DNA of 64,000 nt, taken from the NCBI GenBank assembly GCA_050084515.1, contig CM114272.1:5332001-5396000 (forward strand), written 5' to 3'. The position numbers were made by a program, and so were the translations under genes. Positions 9,931 to 20,950 of this stretch are shown one piece after another. The first letter of the stretch is position 1. Each line of letters begins with the position of its first letter. A model generated the notes under the pieces. That model searched no databases. It was not told the origin of the DNA and worked only from the letters and a program-made list of their open reading frames with translations. Source of the stretch: Blasia pusilla. Lineage: Eukaryota > Marchantiophyta > Marchantiopsida > Blasiales.

Positions 9931-10569
9931 ATGACGAGGAAGAAAACACAAGCAATGAAGGTAGAGAGCATCACTCCCAAGTCCATCAGGACTCCTGCGT
10001 CACCATCTCCTCGTCCTCGCTCGGAAAATGAGATAAGGCAACAAGAAATAGAGGAGCGGGAAAGGGAAGCAGATATGCATAGGCAGGAGGTTATGGCAAA
10101 ACTTGCTCTAGAGGAGCTCACAAAGCAAAACGATGAGGTTGAGGCATTGAAGGCCTTGAAGAAAAGAGTCGCGGACGAGAAACGCGAGAAGAAGCGTCTT
10201 GACACCTCCATCAGGAGAGCAGAATTGGCAAAAGCTTGAAGAGAAAAAGCAATCGCCATTGAAGAAAGCCTTGCGCATCCAACATATAGTGTTGAGATGC
10301 AGGAAATATCTCCGATGAGGTTTGGGGACACCATGAATCTAAAATCGACTAAGGAAACGGCCAAAGTTCAAGAGACGGACGATGAGGTCATGAGGACATC
10401 AAGTGTGGAGATGGTGGACATCTTTGAAGAAGCAAGAGAAGAGTCTTCATCATCATTGACCCCGGTGGAAGAAATCAACCTTTATTGGATCAATGAGTTT
10501 CCTAGGGATTTTCCAGCTCCTGTCCCAAAGCAACTCGCGGTCTTGGACACCGACCCAATCTTTGAGCGG
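9931..10569 (+). pseudogene. First exon of ParB-methyltransferase gene, copy 2 (coiled-coil N-terminus)
   Basis: The start is ATG at 9931 (context GCACCATGACG), the first ATG of the long frame. Residues 1-35 are basic and proline-rich. Residues about 36-103 (RQQEIEEREREADMHRQEV onward) form a strongly charged, probably coiled-coil segment. One in-frame TGA at 10237, within ELAKA*REKA, most simply comes from CGA. The same frame then runs on through an acidic stretch, EEAREESSSSLTPVEE, to the donor CGG|GTAAGA at 10570. Copy 1 lacks this exon only because it lies outside the window, so this is the sole view of the family's N-terminus. It would be a soluble protein, with no signal peptide or membrane segment. 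Confidence 0.6.
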
Positions 10570-10657
10570 GTAAGAAGAATTCGGGTTATGTGAAAGCTCA
10601 TTATGTAATATATTGGCAAAACATAGTATTTTATTGACTTTGTCCCCATTATGGCAG
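10570..10657 (+). other. Short intron in ParB-methyltransferase gene copy 2
   Basis: It has donor GTAAGA, a T-rich stretch, and acceptor ATGGCAG, for a total of 88 bases. Removing it joins DPIFER to VVKQMALMEV without changing frame. It has no palindromes, unlike the next intron. Confidence 0.65.
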
Positions 10658-11130
10658 GTTGTTAAGCAGATGGCACTAATGGAGGTCCAAAAGGCCCCAA
10701 GAATTCCACTCTATCGACTGCGGACAATGGAGTATGTCCGCGAAATTCAGTCGGAGGAAGACATTGCAAAGCTAAAACAATCGGCAGCGACGACATCCTA
10801 CATCGAAAACTTCCTTTCATTCTATGTTCAACCTTACGATGAACATGGAACCCAAGATCTGGTGACGGAAGAGGACTTGGAGGCGTTGGACACATTCTGG
10901 AGGATGAGAGACCAGGAATTCAGAAGAGCGATTGAAGGAACCCAATTTAGCTGGATGCATTTAGTCTACTTCTTCATTTGGGATGGGAACCACAGGTACA
11001 TGGCATGGACGTAGTTTGCAAAGGAGCACCCAAATTCATTGGAGGCACATTTTTGCGTGAGGTCAATTGTGCTCCATCCATTTCCTCATCACATGGCAAC
11101 GGTGGAAATGGTAATGCATGCGATGAATAC
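10658..11130 (+). pseudogene. ParB/Srx-like domain exon of ParB-methyltransferase gene, copy 2
   Basis: This exon shows the domain in full. IPLYRLRTMEYVREI matches the opening strand and R-E motif of ParB-like domains, SEEDIAKLKQS the following helix, and FFIWDGNHRYMAW (DGNHR at 10982-10996) the conserved core. It then continues LEAHFC and HPFPHHMATVEM as in copy 1. An AAG-to-TAG change at about 11013 creates a stop in WT*FAKE. The exon ends AAT AC|GTAAAT at 11131, the same codon as copy 1. No methyltransferase exons follow; the gene is truncated by repeats in the next intron. Confidence 0.65.
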
Positions 11131-12229
11131 GTAAATTTCCTCATCCTTATGTTTGATTGCTTCAACCCATCAGAGTCCGACGGGTTGCATAATTGGAAAG
11201 CTTGAAGATGGGCAGGAATGATTTGAGTCTCTTGCCCCCATCCTCTTTGAGGTTAAGCTCATAGTCAAGCAAACCGTCAGAGTCCGACGGGTTGAAAAAT
11301 GACTATATGATTTATTTTTTCTGCAATCCGTCGGACCCCGACGAGTTGCACAATGAGGGGTAAGAAATCATCGGATGCCTAAAGCAACTTGTTGGAGTCC
11401 GACGAGTTGCTAGACTGCCCGCTATTTTTTGGATACTTTTGGCCGAAAGAAACCCGTCGGACTCCGACGGGTTGCATTTTCCCCCCATGGCACTTGGTCG
11501 GAGTCCGAGAGCTTGCTTTTAGGCATCCAATTCCAGCTTTACAGGGCCAATATGCTACCCGCCTGACTTAGACGGGTTGATATGGGCAGTTTTTATCCGA
11601 AAATCTGTCTCGGAATGAAAGTCATTCTACAACCTGTCGTAGTCTGATGGGTTGGAACCAAGGAATATGAGTCATTCTCCGATTTTATTGGTGAGATCTT
11701 TGATTGGTCCCATGTTTTATTGGTGAGATTGCTAGTTATATAACTCCAAGGTAGTCTTTCGACTAACTAAGTTTAGATTTTGTCTCCATGTGTCTCACCA
11801 TGGTTGATCCTCGTTTGACCCATATTGATGAGTCATCTCATGAATCCCCCTAATCATGTGCAACTCAATTGCACCAAAGAGTCACAAATATAGAGTGCAA
11901 CCCGTCAGGCTCCGATGGGTTGCAACACTCTCGGGAGGTTTCAAGGATGCCCAATCCGTCTGAGTCCGACGGGTTGCAACAATGGCTTTCACTTGCAGTC
12001 TCTTCGACAAAAAATGTATTTTCTGCAACCCGTCCGACTCTGACGGGTTGCAACAATCGCTTTCACTTCCAGTCTCTTCGACAAAAAATATATTTTCTGC
12101 AACCCGTCGGAGTCCGACGGGTTGCAACACTTATCTATGTGTTACCTTTTGGACCCCGATGGGTTGACAAAATTGCGACCCGTCAAAGTCCAATGGGTTG
12201 TAGGAAATACATTTTTTGAATATCTGAAT
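11131..12229. repeat. Palindrome-rich remnant of the second ParB-gene intron
   Basis: From the donor at 11131 this stretch holds about a dozen CAACCCGTCGG-type palindromes, near 11164, 11268, 11323, 11383, 11450, 11552, 11630, 11898, 11951, 12025, 12099 and 12177. Two units with their linker form a clear tandem pair at about 11984-12131 (shared linker CTCTTCGACAAAAAAT). No acceptor or downstream exon is recognisable before MULE-like sequence begins near 12230. Confidence 0.7.
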
Positions 12230-12670
12230 TAATGGAAATGTAGAGTTGGCCTTGATTTTGGAAATAACATCCATTTCGTCGTTGGAGGAGCAGTATTGTA
12301 CCCGATGGGTTTTCAGATGGATTACTGGACTGAGACAGCGTCTTAAGTACATGTATTTGATGCAGCAAATTCCGGAAGCATTCAGGACAGTGAGAAATGC
12401 GAGATTTTTCCTGAGTTGTTTCTCCTCAACAGCCATGAGAATAGTGAATAGTGACCGTTATTCTCCTGACAAAATTTGACTCACACGATGTTGTTTGGTT
12501 GGTGAGATTTTGTGACGCAATGGATTCAATCTTGTTGCAACCTGTCGGAGTCCGACGGGTTGCAAATTTTGGGACTCACACACATGGGTTGTAAAGCCAT
12601 AGAGTACCATCTTCTGTTAGAGTCCGAATGCAACTTGCAACCTGTCAAAGTCCGTTGGGTTGAACGCAGT
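12230..12670 (-). mobile_element. MULE-like element, copy 3: deletion derivative with a gypsy patch
   Basis: Minus-strand text EEKQLRKNLAFL and ISKIKANSTFPLIQ matches transposase copy 1 (53780-53600). At about 12434 the sequence jumps to what lies upstream of copy 1 (homology of 12434-12600 with about 55005-55160, sharing CAGAATTTGACT/CAAAATTTGACT and ACAATGGATTCAAT). Nearly the whole coding region is therefore deleted. Positions 12281-12345 are a foreign 65-base patch from a family D protease region. A palindrome near 12540 lies in the conserved flank. Confidence 0.6.
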
Positions 12671-13063
12671 TGTCAATCGGTACCCCCTCCCTGTCTGACT
12701 TGTCTGATTGGAGTCGGAATCCACGAGACCTTGTCTGAGTTTCCTATGGCAACCCGTTGGGGACTGCGATGGGTTGAAAAGGTGCCTCACCTCGCTTTCC
12801 CTTTTCGTGGTAACCGAGTTGTAGTGGGATCTCACGTCGATTTCTCTTGTCCAATGAACAAGATAGTGTCCCTCGATCTCAACTTCTACCTCTGGGGCTC
12901 CCAAATCTTCTACTTTGATATGGAACAAATCCACTACTAGCCGACTTTTTAAAGACTTCTTGGGTTTTCTGCGGCTCATCTTCCACTGTTGCAAAATTTT
13001 ACCATACACAAGGTTATCCATTAACAATTGTAACAAGGTTATATTTGCTGGCGTTGATGCCAA
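12600..13063 (-). pseudogene. Protease N-terminal region of a family T gypsy element, truncated
   Basis: The minus frame reads LLMDNLVYGKILQQW and VEDLGAPEVEVEIEGHY. The plus-strand copy at 26470-26720 continues the same text into the active-site DSGSGINVM. Here the sequence departs from the family just after the GHY position, at about 12850, so the catalytic aspartate is lost. This marks the 3' truncation of the gag/protease segment that begins near 16040. Confidence 0.6.
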
Positions 13064-13138
13064 GTCCTTGAGTAAGTCGTAGGCTTCTAAAACCAGCGGC
13101 TATGTAACGGCGGCTTATATTGCTGGGACTGATACTGT

Positions 13139-14125
13139 TCACGAGTTCTCTACTGTCTGCCTCCGTTTTGGACCTTGGTCTTGGCAAACTTGAGCCCGAA
13201 CCTGGTCCTTAACATCTTGATGGAAGTACTTAAGGTGACTCTGGTTGAAGGTGGGGTCAACAACTCCTTTGAGAATGGCCTTCTCGGCGCGGAAGGTGTC
13301 AAAGCTTTTCTTCTTGGGGTCTTTGTCTTCACGCGAAGAGGAAGCCCCTTTTCTCATTTTGGTTGTCCCAGCGGTCTGGGTCTTGGACCTCGTTGTGACA
13401 GCTAGAACTTTGTTTTGGAGTTCCTTGGGCCAGTCCGATGATTCTTCGGGTGTTTTTCTGTCCGAGTCCTCTTCCCTGATGGTGGCTCGCCTTGTCTTGG
13501 GGGACCCTAACTCTTCCACTCGGCCAAGTTGCACATTTACTTCATTTTTGGATTTTTTTTGGAATGCTGGGGTGTTTACATACTTGACCAACAACCACGG
13601 GACTTTGGGCTGCGGGCACTCCACTGTAGTGTGTCCGCCCTTCTTGCAATTCCCGCACAATGGATTGAGTCCTACTGGCCTCTTGGGATTTGAACAATTA
13701 TTGGCCCAATGGTCAGCTGCTCCACAATTGTAACAACAATTCCTTTTGATGGGTGGCGTGAAGGCCGTAGAGCCCATAATCTGTTTCAGAGGTCTCTGTT
13801 CCCCGTATTATGGAGGCACATACCTTGGGATCCAACTTTTTCCGGGATTAGGCGTTGGCATGGCTTGAATTGCAAAGCAACCTTCCCATTGTTTGGCTTC
13901 ATACCACCCTTCTTCCATAGTTGGATCTTCCTGGATCCAACGTAGATCCCTCGGAAGGTGACACTCTTGGGCAATGTGCCCTTGGGTTTCGCACGTACTA
14001 CACCATATGTTGGGCCTCATCAGACTTGGTCTTTTTCTAGGGTCCTTCTGGGCCGCTAGATGTACTTTCAACTCCGCCATTTGTTTACTTAACTCTTCAA
14101 TGGCAGACTTGCTTGCCTTCCTCAC
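13139..14125 (-). pseudogene. Family T gag, zinc-knuckle region
   Basis: There are three CCHC knuckles on the minus strand: CSTCETQGHIAQEC (14035-13990), CYNCGAADHWANNC (13735-13690) and CGNCKKGGHTTVEC (about 13660-13615). Knuckles of this type bind the element's RNA. A TAA interrupts the frame between the first knuckle and the other two, probably from CAA. The following text KAILKGVVDPTFNQ is shared with the copy at 26230-26290. This is the nucleocapsid part of gag. Confidence 0.8.
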
Positions 14126-14191
14126 GGTCCCTTGTATTGGACTTATAGACCTATGGGGGACATGCTTTGTCGGCCTGGTTTTCCGTCTATG

Positions 14192-15200
14192 CTAGGAAGA
14201 GCGGTGGCGGGTGCTTTTCCTCTTCCGTTTGGATTTTAGATCTTCTTCAGAGTCTGAGGACCCCGTGGTACCATTGGTGGAGGCTTTGGTGTCTGTAGAG
14301 GATGCTTTGTCCTTGGAGGAAGAAGTACTGTGCAAAGAGCCTCGCCGTTGATGACACCGTCTTTGCGTTTGGCGGGACTTCTCGGAGGCTTCGTATGCCT
14401 CTTCTGATGCAATGATTGGTTCCAGGGAATCTCGTTGGCCCCGACAGCAGTACCGGTCCATTGCCTTGGACAGTCTTGACACAAACCAATCTACCAACTG
14501 TGAGGTAGTTGTGTGTTCAAGTTTGTTCACGAGGCTGTGGAATCTTTGGGTGTATTCCCTAAGAGTTTCTTTCTTTTTATGTTGTAGATCATGAAACGTT
14601 GTGAGAAGCATCTCCTCGAACTCCAACTCACAAAACTCATGAAGGAAGGCCTCAAGTACCCTCTTCCAGGTTTCACTGACTTATGCTCCCAAGCCCCTTG
14701 TACCATTGGCTTGCTCGCTTCTTTAGTAGGCCGGGAAATACTCGCAGAAAATCTTCCTCTGAGCCTTCCCCATTAGCCTTTGCTACATGGGTAAACTCAA
14801 GCACAAAAATTTTCCTCTCTTCAACCCAATGGAAACTCTCTTCAAAAAAGAGTATCTCTTTGGGTTGAAGGTAGTTTCGTCTCTCCTCTCTTCTCTCCTC
14901 TTACCGCACCTCGTTGTGTGTTCAAGTTTGTTCATGAGGTTGCGGAATCTTTGGGTGTATTCCCTAAGAGTTTCCTTATTTTTACATTTTAGATCATGAA
15001 GCTTCGTGAGAAGCTTTTCCTCGAACTCCAACTCACGAAACTCATGAAGGAAGGCCTCGAGTACCCTCTTCCAGGTTTCAGTGACTTCCGCTCCCAGGCC
15101 CTTGTACCATTGGCTTGCTCGCTTCTTTAGCAGGCCGGGAAATACTCACAACAAATCTTCCTCTAAGCCTTCCCCATTAGCCTTTGCTACATGGGTAAAC
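14192..15200 (-). pseudogene. Family T gag core, internally duplicated
   Basis: Minus-strand MEFEEMLLTTFHDLQHK, KKKETLREYTQRFHSLVNK and SRLSKAMDRYC represent the conserved gag helical domain (Retrotrans_gag type). It is followed by a basic Ser/Lys-rich tail. The stretch 14590-14800 recurs at 14996-15210 with small differences, so about 400 bases of gag were tandemly duplicated. The duplicate frame EKLLTKLHDLKCKNKETL is cut by a GAGAGGAGAG-rich junction near 14870-14910. Confidence 0.75.
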
Positions 15201-16040
15201 TCAAGCACAAAGTTTTCAACATCATCTCTTCGTCATCCCGCAAACATGGGATATCTTAGCACTGTCTTTCTAGTATAAGCCATTGGGAAATTTCGGGTGC
15301 TAGATCCTAGACAGGACGTTCGGGAAGGAGAAGATAGAGGTTACGATCTGGTCGGTCTTGCCATCCACTCGTCCCCCGAGTCCCCAAAGGGTTTCCAGGT
15401 TGACTCTTTGTCCAATTGCAAAGTGGCGGGAGACGTGTTGGGGAGCGCAATCCTGTCCCTCTTCTTGCTCTATTGCTTCGTTCGAGGATGAAGACTGGGA
15501 GAAACACCCAACGGATCTCCAAGACGGATGATCTCCTTGTTGCTTATTGCGTCAATCAACTCGCTGATCTCAAGCAGAGGGCCGGAAGGCTTCCATGAGT
15601 CCGTCTTGGGACTGGTGAGCTTGGTTGCGCACCCAAGACTACTACAGGGTATCGATCCATGGAGAGAAAGTTGGGTCTTCCTAATTCCTATGGAAGTGTG
15701 AATGTGCCCTCAATATACCTACCAGATTTTCCTCCCATAAACAAAAGTACCGGGTCATCACGCAATACAACTGACGTTCATGGGCGAAGCACCGTTCGGC
15801 GACGGGTTTTTTGACAATACTAGTCAACTGTTCTATCTTCTCTAGTACTAATGCAGCAAAAAGATTGCTATCCCCTTCCATCCATTTTCTTAGGGGAATA
15901 GCTAGAGATAGGAGATGATCTTTGGTGAGAACTAGATGGTTGGATCGCCTAGGCGATGAGGCTTCTTTCCCCGGCCCAGGGTTACCCATCAGCCTCTCTC
16001 TTTCCAGCAAATCTTATGATCCCCCGCAGCAGCGCCAAAA
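15201..16040 (-). pseudogene. Family T gag N-terminal region and primer-binding site
   Basis: The reading frame at 16010-15681 contains LVLTKDHLLSLAIPLRKW and NLFAALVLEKIEQLTS. The same protein start appears at 52102-52340, where it is separated from its LTR by an inserted family D element. The stretch TTTTGGCGCTGCTGCGGGGG (minus, about 16040-16021) lies just inside the LTR and resembles the TGGCGCC..TGCCGGGGA primer-binding sites of several plant gypsy lineages. Stops and frame changes occur at 15300-15680. Confidence 0.65.
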
Positions 16041-16053
16041 GTTTGCTGCTATA

Positions 16054-17336
16054 TGTAATGTACAAGAAGTATAAAAATTGATCTTTTTACAATAATTTTA
16101 TGAGTTCAATCCCCAAGAAGATCACGATTATGTGAAAAGAGAGTTCAAGATGGTATTTATCTTGCAATGGTTGTAGTAAAGTGTTTACAATTCCAATTCA
16201 ATCACTTATTAGTGTATTCTTCTCTCTATTAGTACCAAGATTTCTTTCCTCAATTCTCTCTAGTGGAATTGAAATCACGCTCAGGTAGATCTTCACTCAA
16301 CATCAAAGAACCTCACAGAGATCTCAACAAGAAGCTGGCTTCTCCTACTTTCGGAGCTCAATCCGTCTAGGTAGGCTACTCTCTGTCGAACACATTTCTC
16401 ACAACTCCGTGTTGATTATTCTAATGATGGAAGTGTTCTCCTGATTCACTCTCCACTCTACAGACCCAATAAGAAAACTCTCAGACATATGCATCGCACA
16501 TCCAAATGAAGAAATGAGTGCTTTACTACTCCATCAAGAATGAGAAAGCTTCAAAGTGTTATACAAGCTCGAGAGGGTACTACTCCCTTGCTCGGACCAT
16601 TCCTACAGCATAAGGACTTTGTGAAAGAATAATGAGGATAGCTACTTTCATGCTTCTTAAATATCTTCTGAGGCAGTAGTAGGTCCAAAGATCTGAAGCG
16701 TCTCTTACAAATATATTGTCTATTGAGAGTTTGTAACTACCTTGATCTACGGTTCTCTTATCTTTTCCTATGATTGCTATGAATGCGCTAGGCGTAACGG
16801 TCCTAACTTCCTATCTGGTCCAAAAAGTCACATCTCTTCCTAGCCTAACTACTCTAATGGTGAGCCGCTTGAAATCATTTCAAGTCTTAGCTTCGCTTCG
16901 CTGCTAAGTCTGGACTTCTTCTTCTTCCCTTGAGGACGAAGCGCTCCATTCTTCGGGATTGTTCCAAGTGCTTTGCTCTTCGTGCTTTGCTGAAGAGTGA
17001 AGTACTTCTTCCTCTTCTTCTTCATCGAGCTTTGTTGAAGAGTAAAGCACTTTATAAACAAGTTCTTAATAAGGCTTCATTGTCATTTTTCAAGCTTCGC
17101 TCTTAGTCACTAGACTTCGTTTCTCCATTTCCATCTCCTCTGAGGCAAATCCTTGATTTTCCACCTCTCTGCCTTGTCCTAGGAGCTTGTGATCTATTTC
17201 AATTTAACTCATTCTTCCAATTTCACAAACATAATATCTAAAACAGTCTTATATGTATAATCTTCACTTCATAGAATCTGTATTCCTTGAATCAAAATGT
17301 ATAAATTTCTAAAAGTACAAAATTGTGGGTATCACA
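16054..17336 (-). repeat. Family T long terminal repeat (1283 bp)
   Basis: Read on the minus strand it begins TGTGATACCCACAATTTTG and ends TGTACATTACA, and it matches 40184-41467 (plus), 43022-44254 (minus) and 23952-25266 (plus). A polypurine tract, ATTGAGGGAGGGGGTA, precedes it (17352-17337) and a primer-binding site follows it (16040-16021). It therefore serves as the 3' LTR of the sequence to its right and the 5' LTR of the sequence to its left. Repeated GAAGCACTT/AGCGAAGC motifs fill its middle. Confidence 0.85.
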
Positions 17337-17375
17337 TACCCCCTCCCTCAATTGTGAGCCGCCCCGGCAAACACA

Positions 17376-19190
17376 TTATGATGTACCATCTAAATCCATA
17401 AAGGTGTCTTCTAAGTTATCAAACTCAGTTGTAGGAGGAAAACGCCCATGAATTGTTGAAGGTTTGTTGATGATATTCAGCGTGTGATTCTTCATTTTCT
17501 CATGCCATTTAATGACTACCATCGAAGTTCCAAGCACTTCGTTCTCAACTAGAACATCTGAAGGTGTAAGTGAAAGAAGTTCTTGAAGATTAACCGTAAG
17601 AGTAGGTGTTACTTCCGGAAGAGACTTCGTTTGATTATCGAACTGGCGCTTCCAATGTTTGTTGATATAGGCAGTTTCTTCGTTCATCTGTGGTTCGAAG
17701 GTCTTCCTTGCTTCATCAACAATTTTCTTCACATCTTCTGGGTCTAGCTTTACTTCGTTGAGAAGTTTTTGTTCCACCTCCAAGACTGAGATTCTCCCTG
17801 TGGCCTCTAACAGTTGTGCGACTAAACCCGTATTAGTTTCCTGTTGATCTTGAAGTAACTTAGATATTTGCGCGTTCTAAGTCCCTACTTTCTTGAACTC
17901 GTGGTGGAGAAGATGCACTTGGTGTCGATATTGGTGAATCAATTGCAAAGCTTCCTTGACTTGCGATATCAACTGATCCGCCCCTAGCTCCATATTTATG
18001 GCCAAGCTTTCCAATTGTCGTGCGTTTTCTGATTCATATTGAGCTTGTACTAACTCGGTTTGAGCTCTACGAAGTGTAGTTTTAGTGTCTTTGACTTCTT
18101 GATTCCCAAGCTCGAGATTTTTTTCCGCCACTCTTCGCTGTGCTTTGTTTTGTAATGAAGCTTGTGCTCTACACTTCATATCATCAAGCGCTTGCAAATA
18201 GTGGTCCACCTCTGCTTTTTTGGTAAGATGTAGTACTTGCTGGAGCTGGTTCATAACAGGAACGACCAGATTAAGAAACCACACCAGGTGCGTTGCGGTC
18301 CGTGTCATGCGACAAAGAGTAGGGGGCTCGTCACTAGTGCGAGGAGTCTCGACCGAATCCTCTTGGGGCGTCGGGTCTGTGTCTGAGGGCGTCTCAAAAT
18401 TCACCCTTCCATGCTTGAGTCTCGGTAGTTCGATTCGTGCTTCGTCTTTGCTTGAAGCCGAAGTATGGGGATGTATCATGTGAACTGAGTCGCGGGTCGG
18501 GGTGACTTTGCGACTTCTGGAGGGTAAAGTATGCCCGCCTTCGGTAAGCGTATTGGCGTCACTTGGGACCAATCTAGCACTTCATCAGCCGTCTCTTCTT
18601 GCTTTTGAATATACAAGTGAATTAAAAACGGTGACAAGAAAGATTTGATGCTCGGATGAAGCGCTTCGAGCATTGCGCGTACATGTCCATCCAAGAATGT
18701 CGCAAAGCCGACACCCGGTGCTTCGGGGTCGAGATGTTGATTCCAGAGTACGTAGTACATCTTAACAAGCTTATTTGTCAAGTAATAAGAATGAGCATGA
18801 TAGAATAAGGTCAACCAATGCTTGTAGAACTGTCCGAAAAAGGGGGAGACAACGAAGTAGCCTTGTAGCCATTTCTGCCTAATCGGTCCGACGTTACACA
18901 GCCGAGTGTCAACAAGTCTTCGTGCTTTACCATCAAGTCGGTGACATACTCATACTCAGAAGCAGCAGGAAGCAAGTAAGTGGCGCGCCAATCATCTGTA
19001 GTCAATGTTGTGGCTGGGCTGGATACCGGAATCCCTTCTTCTTGAATCTTGCAGTTGCGGCTGAAGAGAGAAGTTCCCCTAGAAGCTCGCCCGACATCAA
19101 TGTCCAATTTGATTGAAAGAATGTCACCAAGGATTGCTCCTCGAGTGCTTCAATAAAAAAAATGGGTGACAACTTTATGAGTGGCATGGC
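17376..19190 (-). pseudogene. Family T 3' ORF of unknown function, coiled-coil
   Basis: This frame lies between integrase and the polypurine tract. From its 5' end it reads IKLSPIFFIEALEEQ, then WRATYLLPAASEYEY, KLVKMYYVLWNQHLDPEAPG and FLDGHVRAMLEALHPSIKSF. A Ser/Pro/Thr-rich linker follows, then a long heptad-like coiled coil (AEKNLELGNQEVKDTKTTL and beyond, about 18200-17880), then a C-terminal part WKRQFDNQTKSLPEVTPTLT ending MDLDGTS. The plus copy at 38374-40144 has the same layout. I do not recognise a known family. It occupies the place of the env-like or additional ORFs of some plant gypsy lineages. Several frameshifts are present. Confidence 0.55.
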
Positions 19191-19729
19191 CGCACTTCAA
19201 AGGATGGGCGTTGCGTCTTCACAAGGCATCGTGAATGCTGGGAGAAGAACCCTCGATCGATCCCTGTGTGCTCCGCGCTTTGGTCTACTTCGCAACTTTG
19301 TGGTTACTCCGGCCATGAAAATGACCGCCCGGGTAGTAGGCCAACGCTTTAATGGGGGAAAAAATCTGAATGGTTGTGGCAGTCCGCGTGTAACTACCCT
19401 GCCCCAATGGTTAGAGACTGCATCTTCGTCTTCGAGCTTCACGCTTCGAGCTTCGAGCTTCCCGCTTTGCACAAGATCAAAGTGCCTTCTTCTCTTCTGA
19501 CATACCTGTTACCACGCAAATGTGCTTTGGTACAAAGCGGTGCTTTCCCCCTCCCTTAGCTTTTAGTTAGGATATGGTTGCGGCTCATGATATCATCGAA
19601 CATGCATGCCATTGACACGAGTGGGTAATGCTTCTCCGGTTAAGGTTTCCAGCTACAATGATCCATTGTCATATATCGCAATCACCTGGTAGGGTCCCAT
19701 CTAATTTAATTTTAGCTTCCCAAGAAACT
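19191..19729. other. Spacer between integrase and 3' ORF of family T
   Basis: This spacer holds short GCTTCGAGCTTC repeats near 19430-19465 and no convincing gene. It is probably the 5' leader of the 3' ORF. Confidence 0.4.
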
Positions 19730-20950
19730 TCAACGGCGGTTATCATACAACAATACCAGGTCCCCGATGGTGATGGATTGTGGCCGTAGATGTTGATCGT
19801 ATCGTTGTTTCCGTTCATCTTGTACGCATTTGGTCTGGCATAGAGATAAGACCCGTGCTTCCTCCAAGGCTACTAAGGTCTCATTTCTTGCCTGGAGAAT
19901 TCTTGTGGCATTCTCCATTCTATTTCCCTCCAATACGCGATAAGTGGGCAGAGCCCATTCAATAGGGGTCAAAGGTTGAACTCCATAAGTAAGATAGAAC
20001 GTGGTATACTTGGTAGTGACCTTCTCTGTTGTTCGGTAGGCCTGCAATGCCACTAAGATTTTCACATCCCAATCATAGGAATATGTAATCGTCAAGGGAT
20101 TTAGTGTTTGGCAGATCACTCTGTTAGTTTTTTTGGTTAACCCATTGGCTTTAGGGTTGTACGGCATGGTCTTCCAATACTTGATTAAGAAGTGGGAAGT
20201 TAGGGAGTCAATAGTCTTGTTCAAGAAGTGAGTGCCACAATCACTTACTAATTCCAATAGGCAACCATACCGAGTGATAATCATTTTGTATAAAAACTTG
20301 GCCACTGCCTCACTCTCATCTTTTCACATGGCCACCGCCTCAACCATCTTGGTATAATAGTCGTTGCCTATAAGGATGTACTTCTGCCTTCTTTGGCGGG
20401 TAGCGGGTGAGATAGGGCCCACAAAGTCAATACCCTATTTCTCAAAAGGGGCTAGGGGCATGATGGGTACCAAAGGCCACCGCGAGCTAGCCGTTGGTCG
20501 ACCAGCTCTTTGATAGGCATCACAACTCTGAATAAATTGGCCTACATCCTTGTGTATGGTTGGCCACGAGTAACGCACGGCCAAGATTTTTTTGACGGTG
20601 TTCTTGACGGCAAAGTGTCCCCCGGAATCGGCCGCATGCATGGCCCTAATAACATGGGGAATTTCATCTGTTTCCAAGCATCGTCGGTACTCTTCATCAG
20701 CACCTAATTCTCAGACATAACTCATATAGTCCTATCTTATGTAAAAAGACTGCTCGTTCCTCTGCCGTCATAGGGGCTGGAAGTTGGAGGGTAATCAGAA
20801 AACGCAAAATATCTTCATAGAGGGATTAGCACAATTGGTCCTCAATAACCTGGATCAGGTCCTCGTCGGGGAAGGTATCATCCAAGGTTTGTGTAAGGTC
20901 CGCATTTTGTCTCACTAGGTAATACATGGCCAGCACACAACCCAGGTGAA
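19730..20950 (-). pseudogene. Family T integrase
   Basis: The minus frame at 20677-20435 carries HAADSGGHFAVKNTV and CDAYQRAG, the His and Cys region of the integrase zinc-binding domain. The frame at 20305-19730 carries DCGTHFLNKTI (a catalytic-core Asp region), NPKANGLTKKTNRVI (where the catalytic Glu usually sits in GQ.E..N, here substituted by K/T), AYRTTEKVTTKYTTF and the C-terminal GDLVLLYDNRR. The altered glutamate region and internal stops indicate an inactive enzyme. The order RNase H, integrase, 3' ORF, LTR is conserved. Confidence 0.75.
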
